Source: an uncultured Bacilli bacterium
GTDB taxonomy: Bacteria; Bacillota_I; Bacilli_A; RF39; UBA660
Length of the DNA stretch: 39,521 nucleotides
NCBI GenBank assembly: GCA_944331935.1
Contig: CALVIV010000009.1
Coordinates: 1-39,521, forward strand
Direction of reading: 5' to 3'
Below are positions 24,181-32,745 of this stretch, one piece after another. The notes beneath the pieces are model-generated. The model did no database searches. It was given only the letters and a program-made list of their open reading frames with translations, and was not told the DNA's origin. Each line of letters opens with the position of its first letter. The stretch's first letter is position 1. The translations under genes were made by a program, and so were the position numbers.

Positions 24181-25979
24181 TTTTTATGTAATGTTTTTTC
24201 AAACTTTTTATCTATCATTAAATTACCACTTATATATCTTTTTAAAGCCTGTTTATATACTTTTACATAAAGAGGAATCCCTCTTTCTTCTAGAAAATTA
24301 ATCACTGCTTCTTTTTCATCTCTTGTAACTTCGTAAGGAGAATTATCAATCATAAATATAGTAGTACCATTAAGTTCTTGATTAACAGTTATTTTGGCCA
24401 TTTTATTATCGTCTATTCCATATATCATTTGATTGTCCTTCATAAATTTTTTAAAAGCGGTTAAAGAAGATGTAGTGCATTCATTACTTTTTATGTAAAT
24501 ATCAAAAACCTCACTATAACTTAATTTAGTATTAAGAAGATAATCTAGTAATTCAAATTTTCTAACATTACCATCATTATCAGTAACACCAACTTCTATT
24601 TGCTTAACAATAGAAATGATATCTTCAGTAGATTCATTAATTTCTTTTTTCTTTTTATTATGCTTTTCTATTTTTTCTTTTATTTGTAAATATAAAGGAT
24701 TATTAATTTCTTCAAGGACCTTTATACATTTATAATAAGTTCTCTCAGTAATACCTACTAATTCACAAAACTGTTTAATACTTTCAACATTGTTATCAAG
24801 AAATAGAGTAAAATCAACATTTTTTAATATTTCTTTAGTATTTTCTATGTCTTTTTGTCTTCTCTTAGCTTTTTTCTTATTGTCTATTCTTTTTTTTGAA
24901 TCATCTATTTTAGTAGTTATCTCTTGCTTTAACATTCGTTTTTCTTCTTCTGTTAAAATTTGTCTATAATTATTAAGAAACCTTTTAATATACTCAGGAA
25001 TTATCAAATTTTTGTTATTTTCTATTATTTTATCTATTATATTAATGTCTTCTTCTTTTTCTAACTTGCTCATAACAATAGAGTAGTGAATATATTTATT
25101 TTTTTCACTAAGGCTTTCAATTGCTTTTTTAACTTTAACATATAATTTATTATAAGTATCAGTATCAAAATACTTATTTTCATATAAATAATCAAGTACA
25201 TCTAAAGATACGTGTTTAGTAAATACAACGTTTTCAAAATCTTTAATATTATCTGAGTTCATATTATCAATAAGGGCTTTAACTAATTCTTCTTTAGAAC
25301 CTTTAATATTAATTTTATTAAGAACAAAAATAATTGATAAAATTTTATTATCTATATGTTTTAAGTCTATATTCAAGTATAAAAAACAATAGGCTTTAAT
25401 ATATTCTGTGAATATATCAATATTGATATTATATTTTTTTAAAAATTCATCAATTCTTTTATAGTAATTATCTTTGTCAGAATAATTATCAATGGTAAAA
25501 GCGGTATAATATGCTTCTTTTAATATATCTTTATTAAAATCATGATATTTTTTTAAAATATCTTTTTCTTTTTGATATGTTTTTAGTTTTTTAATTAAAA
25601 GGACATCGTTCTTAAAGATTTTAGATATAAAGTAATATTTATAAAAAAAAGTTTTATAACCTTTATAATAATCAATATTTTTTTCTTCTTTTAATTTTTC
25701 AAGATTATCTTTTCCATATAAAGAATACATATAAAAAGAAAGTTGTCCTATTTTATAAGCAATATTATTATCTATAGTATAAACATCATGATTAATTTCA
25801 GAAACTAAAGAATTCTTTATAAAATAATTATTAATTAAGGACTTAAAATTATCTAAAAAACGTTTTTTTATATTATTATCTTTAACAGTCAAAAAATATT
25901 CTATTGCTTTACTGAAATCCTTGCTATTTATATTTTCTTTATCATTATTAATTATTTTATTAAAACTTTCATTATTCAT
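24177..25979 (-). CDS. Unknown ~600-aa helical protein, third copy of a tandem triplet
   Basis: 600 aa, Lys/Asn/Ile-rich, almost entirely helical, with no TM. It shares its whole architecture with the two genes upstream. Order: an N-terminal SFNKIIN motif with an A-I-E-Y-F-L-T block, YYKGYKTFFYKYYFISKIF near 105-123, DILKEAYYTAFTIDNYSDK near 151-169, HYSIVMSKLEK near 298-308, a basic coil KKRIDNKKKAKRRQKDIENT near 362-381, an HTH-like module FCELVGITERTYYKCIKVLE near 404-423, KFELLDYLLNTKLSYSEVF near 474-492, and a strongly conserved tail LNGTTIFMID followed by IPLYVKVYKQALKRY (536-582). AGGATGATTATAA precedes the ATG. Convergent with spoIIM, sharing the TTAA stop. No known family; DNA or RNA binding is inference from the HTH-like part. 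Confidence 0.8.
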   Translation of the reverse strand: MNNESFNKIINNDKENINSKDFSKAIEYFLTVKDNNIKKRFLDNFKSLINNYFIKNSLVSEINHDVYTIDNNIAYKIGQLSFYMYSLYGKDNLEKLKEEKNIDYYKGYKTFFYKYYFISKIFKNDVLLIKKLKTYQKEKDILKKYHDFNKDILKEAYYTAFTIDNYSDKDNYYKRIDEFLKKYNINIDIFTEYIKAYCFLYLNIDLKHIDNKILSIIFVLNKINIKGSKEELVKALIDNMNSDNIKDFENVVFTKHVSLDVLDYLYENKYFDTDTYNKLYVKVKKAIESLSEKNKYIHYSIVMSKLEKEEDINIIDKIIENNKNLIIPEYIKRFLNNYRQILTEEEKRMLKQEITTKIDDSKKRIDNKKKAKRRQKDIENTKEILKNVDFTLFLDNNVESIKQFCELVGITERTYYKCIKVLEEINNPLYLQIKEKIEKHNKKKKEINESTEDIISIVKQIEVGVTDNDGNVRKFELLDYLLNTKLSYSEVFDIYIKSNECTTSSLTAFKKFMKDNQMIYGIDDNKMAKITVNQELNGTTIFMIDNSPYEVTRDEKEAVINFLEERGIPLYVKVYKQALKRYISGNLMIDKKFEKTLHKN

Positions 25980-25985
25980 TTATAA

Positions 25986-27779
25986 TCATCCTTTCTTTAC
26001 TATCGCTTTTTCGTTAGAATTATCTATTATTAAATCACCATTAACATATCTTTTTAAAGCTTGTTTATATACTTTCATATAAATAGGAATATCTTTTTCT
26101 TGAAGAAATTTAATCACTATTTCTTTTTCTTCTCTTGTAACTTCATGTAGTTCATTATCTATCTTAATTATTAAAGTGCCATTTAGTTCTTGATCTATGT
26201 TAATTTTATTACCAATGTCATATCCTTTATATATTTCAAATTCATTCTCTCTAAAGAATTTTTTAAGAGCTTTTAAAACTTCGTTATTACAAAAAGTACT
26301 ATTGATATAATTGTTAACAAAATCATTATAATCTAATTTAGTATTAAGAAAATAATCTAAAATTTCAAACTTTCTAATATTACCATTATTATCTTCTATT
26401 CCGTTCTTTATTTGCTTTGCAATAGAGACAATTAAATCAACTGGAGCAGATTCTGTTTTAGGATTATGATGGGCTTTATCTTGTATCTTTTTATATAAAT
26501 CAGGATTAATCTCTTTAATAAGACTTATACAATTATTATATTCATATCTACTAATACCAACTACTTTAAGGAATTTTTTAATTGTCATATCATTTTCCAA
26601 TAATAAATTAAAGTTAATTTTTTTAAGAGTTTCTTTAGTCTTTTCCAATTTATCTTTTTTTCTTTTAATATCATCTTGTTCTTTTAAATAAGTTTTAACC
26701 TTAGATATTTTTGAATATAAAGCTAAATATAATCTTTCTTGTTCTTCTAAAGAGAGGTTATTTCTATAGATTGAAATAAAATTCACAATATCATTTTTGT
26801 AGAGAAGTTTTCTATTATTTGAAACAATTTTAATCAATATTTCAAAATCATTGGTTTTTTCAACTTTACTTAAGGCAATAGAGTAGTGCATATACTTATA
26901 ATTTTTATATAAATAGTTAATTCTCTTTCTAATTTTACTACTTATTTCCTTATAAACATTAATATCAAAATATCCTTTTTTAAATAAATATTTAACAGTA
27001 TCTACAGTAATATTTTTAGAAAGAATAATACTATCAATTTTCTCTATATTATCAGAACCTTTAATTCTTAAAAGAGCTCTAATAGTTTCATCATATTTAT
27101 CTTTATGAATACTGCTGATAAGAGCGACTGCTTGGCTATCTATTTTATTTTCAATTTGTCTAATAGATAAATTAAAATATAAAATGCCATAAGCTTTAAC
27201 ATAATTTTTAAAAGTATCCATGTCTATATTATATTTTTTTAAAATCGAACTAACTCTCATATTATAATTATGTTTATCATCGTAATTATCTATTGTAAAG
27301 TAAGTATTGTAAGCATCTTTTAATATAGCTTTATCAAAGCTTTTATAGGTATCCTTTATATTATTTTCTTTTCTAAATACTCTTAAATCCTGTATAAAAG
27401 GTATCTCATCGCTAAACATCATTTTACTTATATCAATATATCTATAAAAAAACTTATTATAGCCTTTATAATAATCTATCCTATTATCATCATTTAACTT
27501 AACTTTATCTTCTCCATATAAAGAACAGATATAAAAAGATAAGCGACCTATTCTATATGCATCAATATTACTTATTGTATAAATAGAAGAATATATTTCA
27601 GTATCTAAACCATTTTTCTTAAAATAATAGTCCATTATAGTTTTATAATTACTTAAAAAAATCTTTTTTAAACTTTCATCTTCAAGAGTTAAAAAATACT
27701 TTAAAGATTTCTTTAAATCATTTCCTTTTAAATTATCTAAATCAAAGTTAATTATTTTATTAAAACTTTCTTTATCCAT
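25986..27779 (-). CDS. Unknown ~600-aa helical protein, second copy of a tandem triplet
   Basis: 597 aa, paralogous over its full length to both neighbours: SFNKIIN start, YYKGYNKFFYRYIDISKMM, DAYNTYFTIDNYDDKHNY, HYSIALSKVEK, KKFLKVVGISRYEYNNCISL (HTH-like, near 410), KFEILDYFLNTKLDYNDFV, and a tail with LNGTLIIKID and IPIYMKVYKQALKRYVNGDL. It is closest to the third copy by eye. AAAGGATAGTACTT lies before the ATG. Gaps to the neighbours are 5 and 6 bases, so the three are one transcript. Some positions of the tail differ (TLIIKIDNELHEV against TIFMIDNSPYEV in the others), so the copies are not recent duplicates. Confidence 0.8.
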   Translation of the reverse strand: MDKESFNKIINFDLDNLKGNDLKKSLKYFLTLEDESLKKIFLSNYKTIMDYYFKKNGLDTEIYSSIYTISNIDAYRIGRLSFYICSLYGEDKVKLNDDNRIDYYKGYNKFFYRYIDISKMMFSDEIPFIQDLRVFRKENNIKDTYKSFDKAILKDAYNTYFTIDNYDDKHNYNMRVSSILKKYNIDMDTFKNYVKAYGILYFNLSIRQIENKIDSQAVALISSIHKDKYDETIRALLRIKGSDNIEKIDSIILSKNITVDTVKYLFKKGYFDINVYKEISSKIRKRINYLYKNYKYMHYSIALSKVEKTNDFEILIKIVSNNRKLLYKNDIVNFISIYRNNLSLEEQERLYLALYSKISKVKTYLKEQDDIKRKKDKLEKTKETLKKINFNLLLENDMTIKKFLKVVGISRYEYNNCISLIKEINPDLYKKIQDKAHHNPKTESAPVDLIVSIAKQIKNGIEDNNGNIRKFEILDYFLNTKLDYNDFVNNYINSTFCNNEVLKALKKFFRENEFEIYKGYDIGNKINIDQELNGTLIIKIDNELHEVTREEKEIVIKFLQEKDIPIYMKVYKQALKRYVNGDLIIDNSNEKAIVKKG

Positions 27780-27784
27780 AAGTA

Positions 27785-29557
27785 CTATCCTTTCTTAACA
27801 TATTTTTTTCCATCTTCTAATATTAAATCACCATTAACATATTTTTTTAAAGCTTGTTTATATACTTTTATATAAAGAGGTATATCTTTAAATCTTAGAT
27901 AGTTAAGAACAGCTTGTTTTTCTTCTTTGCTTACTTCATATGGACTATCATCTATCATAAATATAGTAGTACCATTAAGTTCTTGTTTAATATTTAATTT
28001 ATTAGTCAGTTTATTTTTAGCAAAGAAGGTCTTAATTGCTCTTAGTGATTCTATATCTATATTTCTATTTTTATTATATAAATTTATAAAATCATTAAAG
28101 TCTAATTTAGTACTAAGAAAATAATCAAGTATTTCAAAGTTTCTTTTCCTACCATCTTCAAGTTCTATTCCATTAATAATGTTATCGGCAATAGAATTTA
28201 CTTTATTAATTAATACTGCATATCTTTGCCCTTGTAAATTTCTCATTTTCTCATTAATTTTAAAGTACAATTCGTTATCAACATCTTTTAATAGGGTAAA
28301 GCACTTATTAAGTTCGTTTCTAGTAATATTCATTAAACTACAAAAATCATTAATATTACTTATATTATCATTTAAAAATAGTTTAAAATCAATATTATCA
28401 AAAGCAGATTTAAGTGTTATTTCTTCAATCATTATCTTATTGTTTTCTTTTTCTTCTTTTAAAGACTTTTTTGCATTTTTAATTTTATCTAAAATAGAAT
28501 TTTTTAATTTGTCTTTATCATCTTTAGTTAAAGTTATTCTATAAACAGATATGAAATAGTTAATATATTCAATTGTTAAAAATTTATCATTATTGTTTTT
28601 AATAATTTCTATTATCTCTTTCCTATCATTAGTTTCTTCAAGTTTACTGAATAAAATTGAATAATGAATATATTTATGTTCTTGTGCAAGAGAAGATATT
28701 GCATTATTAACTTTTTTAATTATACTGTCCAAATTACTTGTATACTTTGATTCAAAAAATCTAAATTTCTCAATAAAACTTTTTATTACATATGGAGAAA
28801 GATGTCTAGTAAATACAATGTCTTTTATACAGTTGGTATCATCATTATCTATGATTTTATTTATGTCTTCTTCTAAGCAAGACATGCTACTAATACGATT
28901 AGCGGCAATGTCTACAGAATTAATCATTTTTGATAGTTTTTTTAAAGGAATATTTAAATATATATATCCATATGTTTCAACGTAGTCCTTTAAAATATCT
29001 GGGTATATGTTGTTTTTTTCCATAAATAATTTTTTTCTCTTGTCATAATCTTCTTTATCAAGTAAATCTTTAAGACTAAAATATAAATTGTATGCTTCTT
29101 CTAATATGTCTTTACTAATATTACTGTATTTAGTTTTTAATTCTTTTTCCTTATTATAAATATCTAAATTAATTATTAACTCTTTATCATTAAATAAGTC
29201 TTTATTTACATTACTGCGGTATCTAGATATAGAATCTAAATAAAGAGAATTATCTTTTATAGTTTGAACATTTTTACTAAAAAGAGGAAAAATGCTACTA
29301 CCATATAAAAAATTAGCATAAAATAAAAGTCTATTTAATGTAAAGATTGTTTCATTATATGATAAAGAAGTAGGGTATTCATCTACTAAAGGTAATAAAT
29401 TATTAACTAAAGATATAATAACTCTTTTACATTTTGATAGAAATTCTTCTTTTAATTTTTCATCTTCAATAGTTATGAAACACTCTAAAGCTTCTTTTAA
29501 ATCATTTATAGAAATATTTTCTTCTAAATTAATTATTTTTTTAAAGCTTTTATTCAT
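27785..29557 (-). CDS. Unknown ~590-aa helical protein, first copy of a tandem triplet
   Basis: 590 aa, first gene of the triplet operon. It has the same blocks as the other two: SFKKIIN, D-L-K-E-A-L-E-C-F-I-T, ILEEAYNLYFSLKDLLDKED, HYSILFSKLEE, FCSLMNITRNELNKCFTLLK (HTH-like), NFEILDYFLSTKLDFNDFIN, and a tail LNGTTIFMIDDSPYEVSKEE with IPLYIKVYKQALKKYVNGDL. The N-terminal third is the most diverged part and lacks the YYKGY motif. A TTG at 29560 opens the frame, but AAGGGGTGG fits ATG 29557. It is transcribed from an extended -10 promoter at 29586, divergent from mnmA. The function is unknown. Confidence 0.8.
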   Translation of the reverse strand: MNKSFKKIINLEENISINDLKEALECFITIEDEKLKEEFLSKCKRVIISLVNNLLPLVDEYPTSLSYNETIFTLNRLLFYANFLYGSSIFPLFSKNVQTIKDNSLYLDSISRYRSNVNKDLFNDKELIINLDIYNKEKELKTKYSNISKDILEEAYNLYFSLKDLLDKEDYDKRKKLFMEKNNIYPDILKDYVETYGYIYLNIPLKKLSKMINSVDIAANRISSMSCLEEDINKIIDNDDTNCIKDIVFTRHLSPYVIKSFIEKFRFFESKYTSNLDSIIKKVNNAISSLAQEHKYIHYSILFSKLEETNDRKEIIEIIKNNNDKFLTIEYINYFISVYRITLTKDDKDKLKNSILDKIKNAKKSLKEEKENNKIMIEEITLKSAFDNIDFKLFLNDNISNINDFCSLMNITRNELNKCFTLLKDVDNELYFKINEKMRNLQGQRYAVLINKVNSIADNIINGIELEDGRKRNFEILDYFLSTKLDFNDFINLYNKNRNIDIESLRAIKTFFAKNKLTNKLNIKQELNGTTIFMIDDSPYEVSKEEKQAVLNYLRFKDIPLYIKVYKQALKKYVNGDLILEDGKKYVKKG

Positions 29558-29585
29558 CAAACCACCCCTTAAAGTTGCATTGTAT

Positions 29586-29591
29586 ATTATA
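29586..29591 (-). promoter_or_regulatory. Extended -10 promoter of the triplet operon
   Basis: On the minus strand TGTGGTATAAT: TATAAT at 29586-29591 with an upstream TGG. The -35 is weak. It is 29 bases from the ATG at 29557. Confidence 0.55.
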
Positions 29592-29602
29592 CCACATTTT
29601 CC

Positions 29603-29631
29603 TTGAAAATAAAAGGCAGATATAGTATAAT
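29603..29631 (+). promoter_or_regulatory. SigA-type promoter of mnmA
   Basis: TTGAAA (29603-29608), 17 bases, TATAAT (29626-29631), 31 bases before the ATG at 29663. It lies back to back with the triplet promoter. Confidence 0.8.
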
Positions 29632-29662
29632 TAGTACGAAATAAAAGGAAGTAGTGATATTT

Positions 29663-30772
29663 ATGAAAAAAGTAGTTGTAGGAATGTCTGGTGGAGTAGA
29701 TTCATCTGTCGCTGCCATTCTTTTAAAAGAAGAGGGATATGAAGTTATTGGACTATTTATGCGTAATTGGGATAGTTCTATTAATAATGACTTTTTAGGT
29801 AATCCTAATTTAAATAATAATATTTGTCCTCAAGAAGAAGATTATAATGATGCCAAAGCTGTATGTGATAAATTAGGTATTCCTCTACATAGAGTAGATT
29901 TTATTAAAGAGTATTGGGACGATATATTTACTTACTTTTTAGATGAATTAAAGAAAGGTAGAACCCCTAATCCTGATATTATGTGTAATAAATATATTAA
30001 ATTTGATTTATTTGTAAAAGAAGCGAAAAAGTTAGGGGCTGACTTTATTGCAACAGGTCACTATGCAAAAATAGAAAATGGTAGGCTTATGAGAAGTCAT
30101 GAACATAATAAAGATCAAACCTACTTCTTATCACAAGTATCTAAAGAACAACTTAAAAATGTTTTATTTCCACTTGGAGATATTAAAGATAAAAAAGAAG
30201 TACGAGCTATTGCAGAGAAGTATGGATTAGTAACTGCTAAGAAAAAAGATTCAACTGGTATTTGTTTTATAGGGGAAAGAAACTTTAAAAACTTTCTTAA
30301 AAACTATTTACCTAATAAGAAAGGTAATATTGTTAATATAGATACTAATGAAGTATTAGGAGAACATATTGGTCTTATGTATTATACAATAGGGCAGAGA
30401 AAAGGGCTTGATATTGGAGGCACTAAAGATAAGTTATTTGTAGTTGGAAAAGATTTAAATAAAAATATTTTATATGTAGCAGAAGGGGAGGACAATAAAT
30501 ATCTATATTCAGATAGTGCTGTTTTAGAGTCTATTAACTTTAATTGTGATGAAAGGCCAGTAGAATGTACTGCTAAATTTAGATATAGAGCCCCTGATGT
30601 ACCTGTTAAATTAGAGTATCTTGATAATGGAGAAATATTAGTAAGATATGATAATGTCAAAGCGGTAACACCTGGGCAAGCATGTGTTTTCTATCTTGGA
30701 GAATACTGTTTAGGCGGTGGTATTGTTAAAGAAGTTAGAAAAGATAATAAGAAGTTATGGTATTTACTATAG
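29663..30772 (+). CDS. mnmA: tRNA-specific 2-thiouridylase MnmA
   Basis: 369 aa. Sulfurates U34 of tRNA-Lys, -Glu and -Gln. PP-loop ATP site VVVGMSGGVDSSVAAILL at residues 4-21; catalytic Cys in NPDIMCNKYIKF (near residue 103) and in STGICFIGERNF (near residue 200); ATGHYAKI near 130; a C-terminal beta-barrel with YTIGQRKGLDIGG near 242-254 and TPGQACVFY near 337-345. A GTG at 29654 opens the frame but is part of the binding site GGAAGTAGTGAT; ATG 29663 is used. Monocistronic, with its own promoter and a terminator whose stem contains the stop codon. Confidence 0.97.
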   Translation: MKKVVVGMSGGVDSSVAAILLKEEGYEVIGLFMRNWDSSINNDFLGNPNLNNNICPQEEDYNDAKAVCDKLGIPLHRVDFIKEYWDDIFTYFLDELKKGRTPNPDIMCNKYIKFDLFVKEAKKLGADFIATGHYAKIENGRLMRSHEHNKDQTYFLSQVSKEQLKNVLFPLGDIKDKKEVRAIAEKYGLVTAKKKDSTGICFIGERNFKNFLKNYLPNKKGNIVNIDTNEVLGEHIGLMYYTIGQRKGLDIGGTKDKLFVVGKDLNKNILYVAEGEDNKYLYSDSAVLESINFNCDERPVECTAKFRYRAPDVPVKLEYLDNGEILVRYDNVKAVTPGQACVFYLGEYCLGGGIVKEVRKDNKKLWYLL

Positions 30773-30783
30773 CTTCTTTTTCT
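30749..30783 (+). terminator. Intrinsic terminator of mnmA, stop codon in the stem
   Basis: AAGAAGTTATGGT (30749-30761) pairs with ACTATAGCTTCTT (30766-30778) with two G-U pairs and an ATTT loop, followed by T-rich sequence. The TAG (30770-30772) is in the 3' arm. Confidence 0.8.
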
Positions 30784-30810
30784 TTGTAAAGTATTTTACA
30801 TAAATTTTAC

Positions 30811-30839
30811 TTGACTAAACTTGTCAAACTAATTAAAAT
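30811..30839 (+). promoter_or_regulatory. Promoter with a dyad over the -35 (possible operator)
   Basis: TTGACT (30811-30816), 17 bases, TAAAAT (30834-30839). The -35 forms one half of the dyad TTGAC-N7-GTCAA (30811-30827), placed where a repressor would block RNA polymerase. The first gene codes for an XRE-type regulator, so autoregulation is plausible. Confidence 0.65.
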
Positions 30840-30860
30840 GTATTATAGGTGGTGTGTGAC

Positions 30861-31628
30861 ATGAAAGACTTAAATAATTTATTAAGTGAACTTGGAATTT
30901 CAAAAGTGAGACTTGCTAAGTATTTAGGAGTATCAAGACAAATGCTATATAATTATTTAGCAATGGAAAGTTTAAAAGAATGGCCTAAAGAGAAGGCTGT
31001 AAGACTACTTGCCTTATTAAATATAGAAGATGAAGACGGAGTAAGCGGAATAACTGTAACAAGTGATTACATTATCGAAGTTGAGAACAGATTAAATGAA
31101 GGTGTAAAAGATTCTTCAAATAGAGAAGTATTAGCAGACCTTAAATGTTTTAATAAAAAAGAACAAGAAATCATGGCTGATATTATCAATCTTTTAAAAG
31201 AAAAGTTAGCAGATGACAAGACTAAAACTACCTATAATACATATGTATATTTATATCATTATTTACAGTCAATGGAGACTGCAGATGAATTAAGATATAT
31301 CCTAGCTTATATGTCAAAATCTATGGGCTTTACAAATCCTTTAGAATTTGCTTTTGATAAAGACAAACAATTTATCTTTGAAAGTATTTTATTTTCTGCT
31401 ATGACTCTATATCATAATGGAGGAGCTTCTAAAAATAAAATAGCTGAAACTCATAAGAGATTTGTTCAAGATATTGAAATGAAAAAAGAAGAAAAATTAA
31501 GTCGTACTCAAGAATTAAATACGGCAAAAGTACAGGCTTTAAGAGAACTAGGATACAGTGAAATAAATGAAACTAATGCTAAAGAAGTACTAGAAAAAAT
31601 AGCTGAAATACAATCAAGAAAGGTATAA
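30861..31628 (+). CDS. XRE-type HTH transcriptional regulator
   Basis: 255 aa. N-terminal HTH at residues 3-30: LNNLLSELGISKVRLAKYLG then VSRQMLYNYLAM, a Cro/C1-like fold. The remaining 200 residues are helical and not recognised: KKEQEIMADIINLLKEKLAD near 99-118, a YNTYVYLYHYLQSM segment near 126-140, and a C-terminal charged coil ending in EKIAEIQSRKV. AGGTGGTG precedes ATG 30861; an upstream in-frame GTG (30849) lies within that site. The promoter carries a TTGAC-N7-GTCAA dyad. A two-TM membrane protein follows 4 bases downstream. Confidence 0.8.
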   Translation: MKDLNNLLSELGISKVRLAKYLGVSRQMLYNYLAMESLKEWPKEKAVRLLALLNIEDEDGVSGITVTSDYIIEVENRLNEGVKDSSNREVLADLKCFNKKEQEIMADIINLLKEKLADDKTKTTYNTYVYLYHYLQSMETADELRYILAYMSKSMGFTNPLEFAFDKDKQFIFESILFSAMTLYHNGGASKNKIAETHKRFVQDIEMKKEEKLSRTQELNTAKVQALRELGYSEINETNAKEVLEKIAEIQSRKV

Positions 31629-31632
31629 CTTT

Positions 31633-32721
31633 ATGTATAATGACATATTTCCAAAAGAAGCCCTAGAGCTTTATTTAATATTAAAACTAGATTCAAATAA
31701 TTTTTATATGCAAGATGTTTTTTTTCTTATATATCATCTTTCTAAAACTGAAAACATTAGTAATACTATTTATAATATAAAAGACTTTCTTTTAAAAACT
31801 AATTCTATTTATGATATTGAAAACTATTATTTATCCAACGAACAATTAAAGAGTTTATATTATAATTTTAGTATTAGGAAATACCTAAAAGATAATACTA
31901 TTAAAAATGAATATATTAATGCTTATATCAAAATAAAAAGAGTATATACAAATAATAATTTGGATAACATAATTAATATTTATAATGTAAAACAAAGAGT
32001 ATATAATATTTTGGATAATTTATCATCTAACAAAGAAAATAGTGAAGAGTTTTATGAATTAATAAATATTATAACAAATTATACAGATAAAAACAATTTA
32101 CAATCTTATTGTGATTATTTTGAAAATAGGAACAATTTTGTATTAAAAATATTTGATTTTAAAAGAGGAAAGTTTAAGTTTAATCAGTTAAATCAACTAG
32201 AAAATTTAAAGGTTCGCGCTTCAAAAAGTAAAAAACTATCTAAAAATATTTTTGAATATGCTGAAATATCAAAAGAAAACAAAAAGATATTAACAAATTA
32301 TTATATAAAATCAGTAGTTTTTCAAATTGTAGTTATAATATTCTTATTTTTCTTTTTTCAACCAATAGGTCTGTTTAAAAGTTATCTTTCTAGCAATAAT
32401 ACAAATTTATTATTACCGCTTGCAATTTATTTAATTGTTAATATATTAATTATTATAGGTCTATTCATTAATATATTATCTATTATAAAATTAAGATTCA
32501 ATAAGATAAAATCTATTAGTAATGGCTATATAAGTAATATCAGTACTTCACCAAGTACAAGATATAATATAGTTACAATATATTTCCCGTTATATAATAC
32601 CCATTTAGATACAACATTTAAGCAATTTAGTTCAAAAAATGTATTTATGATGGATAAAGTATTAATTGTGAAAATTTATAACAAGTTTATATGCATTCCA
32701 AATAATAATAATTTAGATTAA
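31633..32721 (+). CDS. Unknown two-TM membrane protein
   Basis: 362 aa, extremely Asn/Ile/Lys/Tyr-rich (AT-driven). The N-terminal 220 residues are soluble and helical (TPR-like helical hairpins are possible, not certain). Two TM helices follow (near 231-248, VVFQIVVIIFLFFFFQPIGL, and near 263-287, LLLPLAIYLIVNILIIIGLF), then a beta-rich C-terminal tail of about 75 residues with SNISTSPSTRYNIVTIYFPL. GAAAGGTATAA precedes the ATG, and it is 4 bases after the XRE gene. The third positions are more AT-rich than in the housekeeping genes. The function is unknown. Confidence 0.7.
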   Translation: MYNDIFPKEALELYLILKLDSNNFYMQDVFFLIYHLSKTENISNTIYNIKDFLLKTNSIYDIENYYLSNEQLKSLYYNFSIRKYLKDNTIKNEYINAYIKIKRVYTNNNLDNIINIYNVKQRVYNILDNLSSNKENSEEFYELINIITNYTDKNNLQSYCDYFENRNNFVLKIFDFKRGKFKFNQLNQLENLKVRASKSKKLSKNIFEYAEISKENKKILTNYYIKSVVFQIVVIIFLFFFFQPIGLFKSYLSSNNTNLLLPLAIYLIVNILIIIGLFINILSIIKLRFNKIKSISNGYISNISTSPSTRYNIVTIYFPLYNTHLDTTFKQFSSKNVFMMDKVLIVKIYNKFICIPNNNNLD

Positions 32722-32745
32722 CTAGATATAAATCTAATTTTGTTA
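32713..32745 (+). terminator. Weak terminator after the two-TM gene
   Basis: TTAGATT (32713-32719) pairs with AATCTAA (32731-32737), loop 11, then TTTTGTTA. The stop codon is at the base of the loop. Confidence 0.45.

Noticed and set aside
27927-28544. Plus-strand ORFs within the triplet genes
   Set aside because: They are antisense to conserved coding sequence, lack Shine-Dalgarno signals and are Leu/Phe/Ser-rich shadows.
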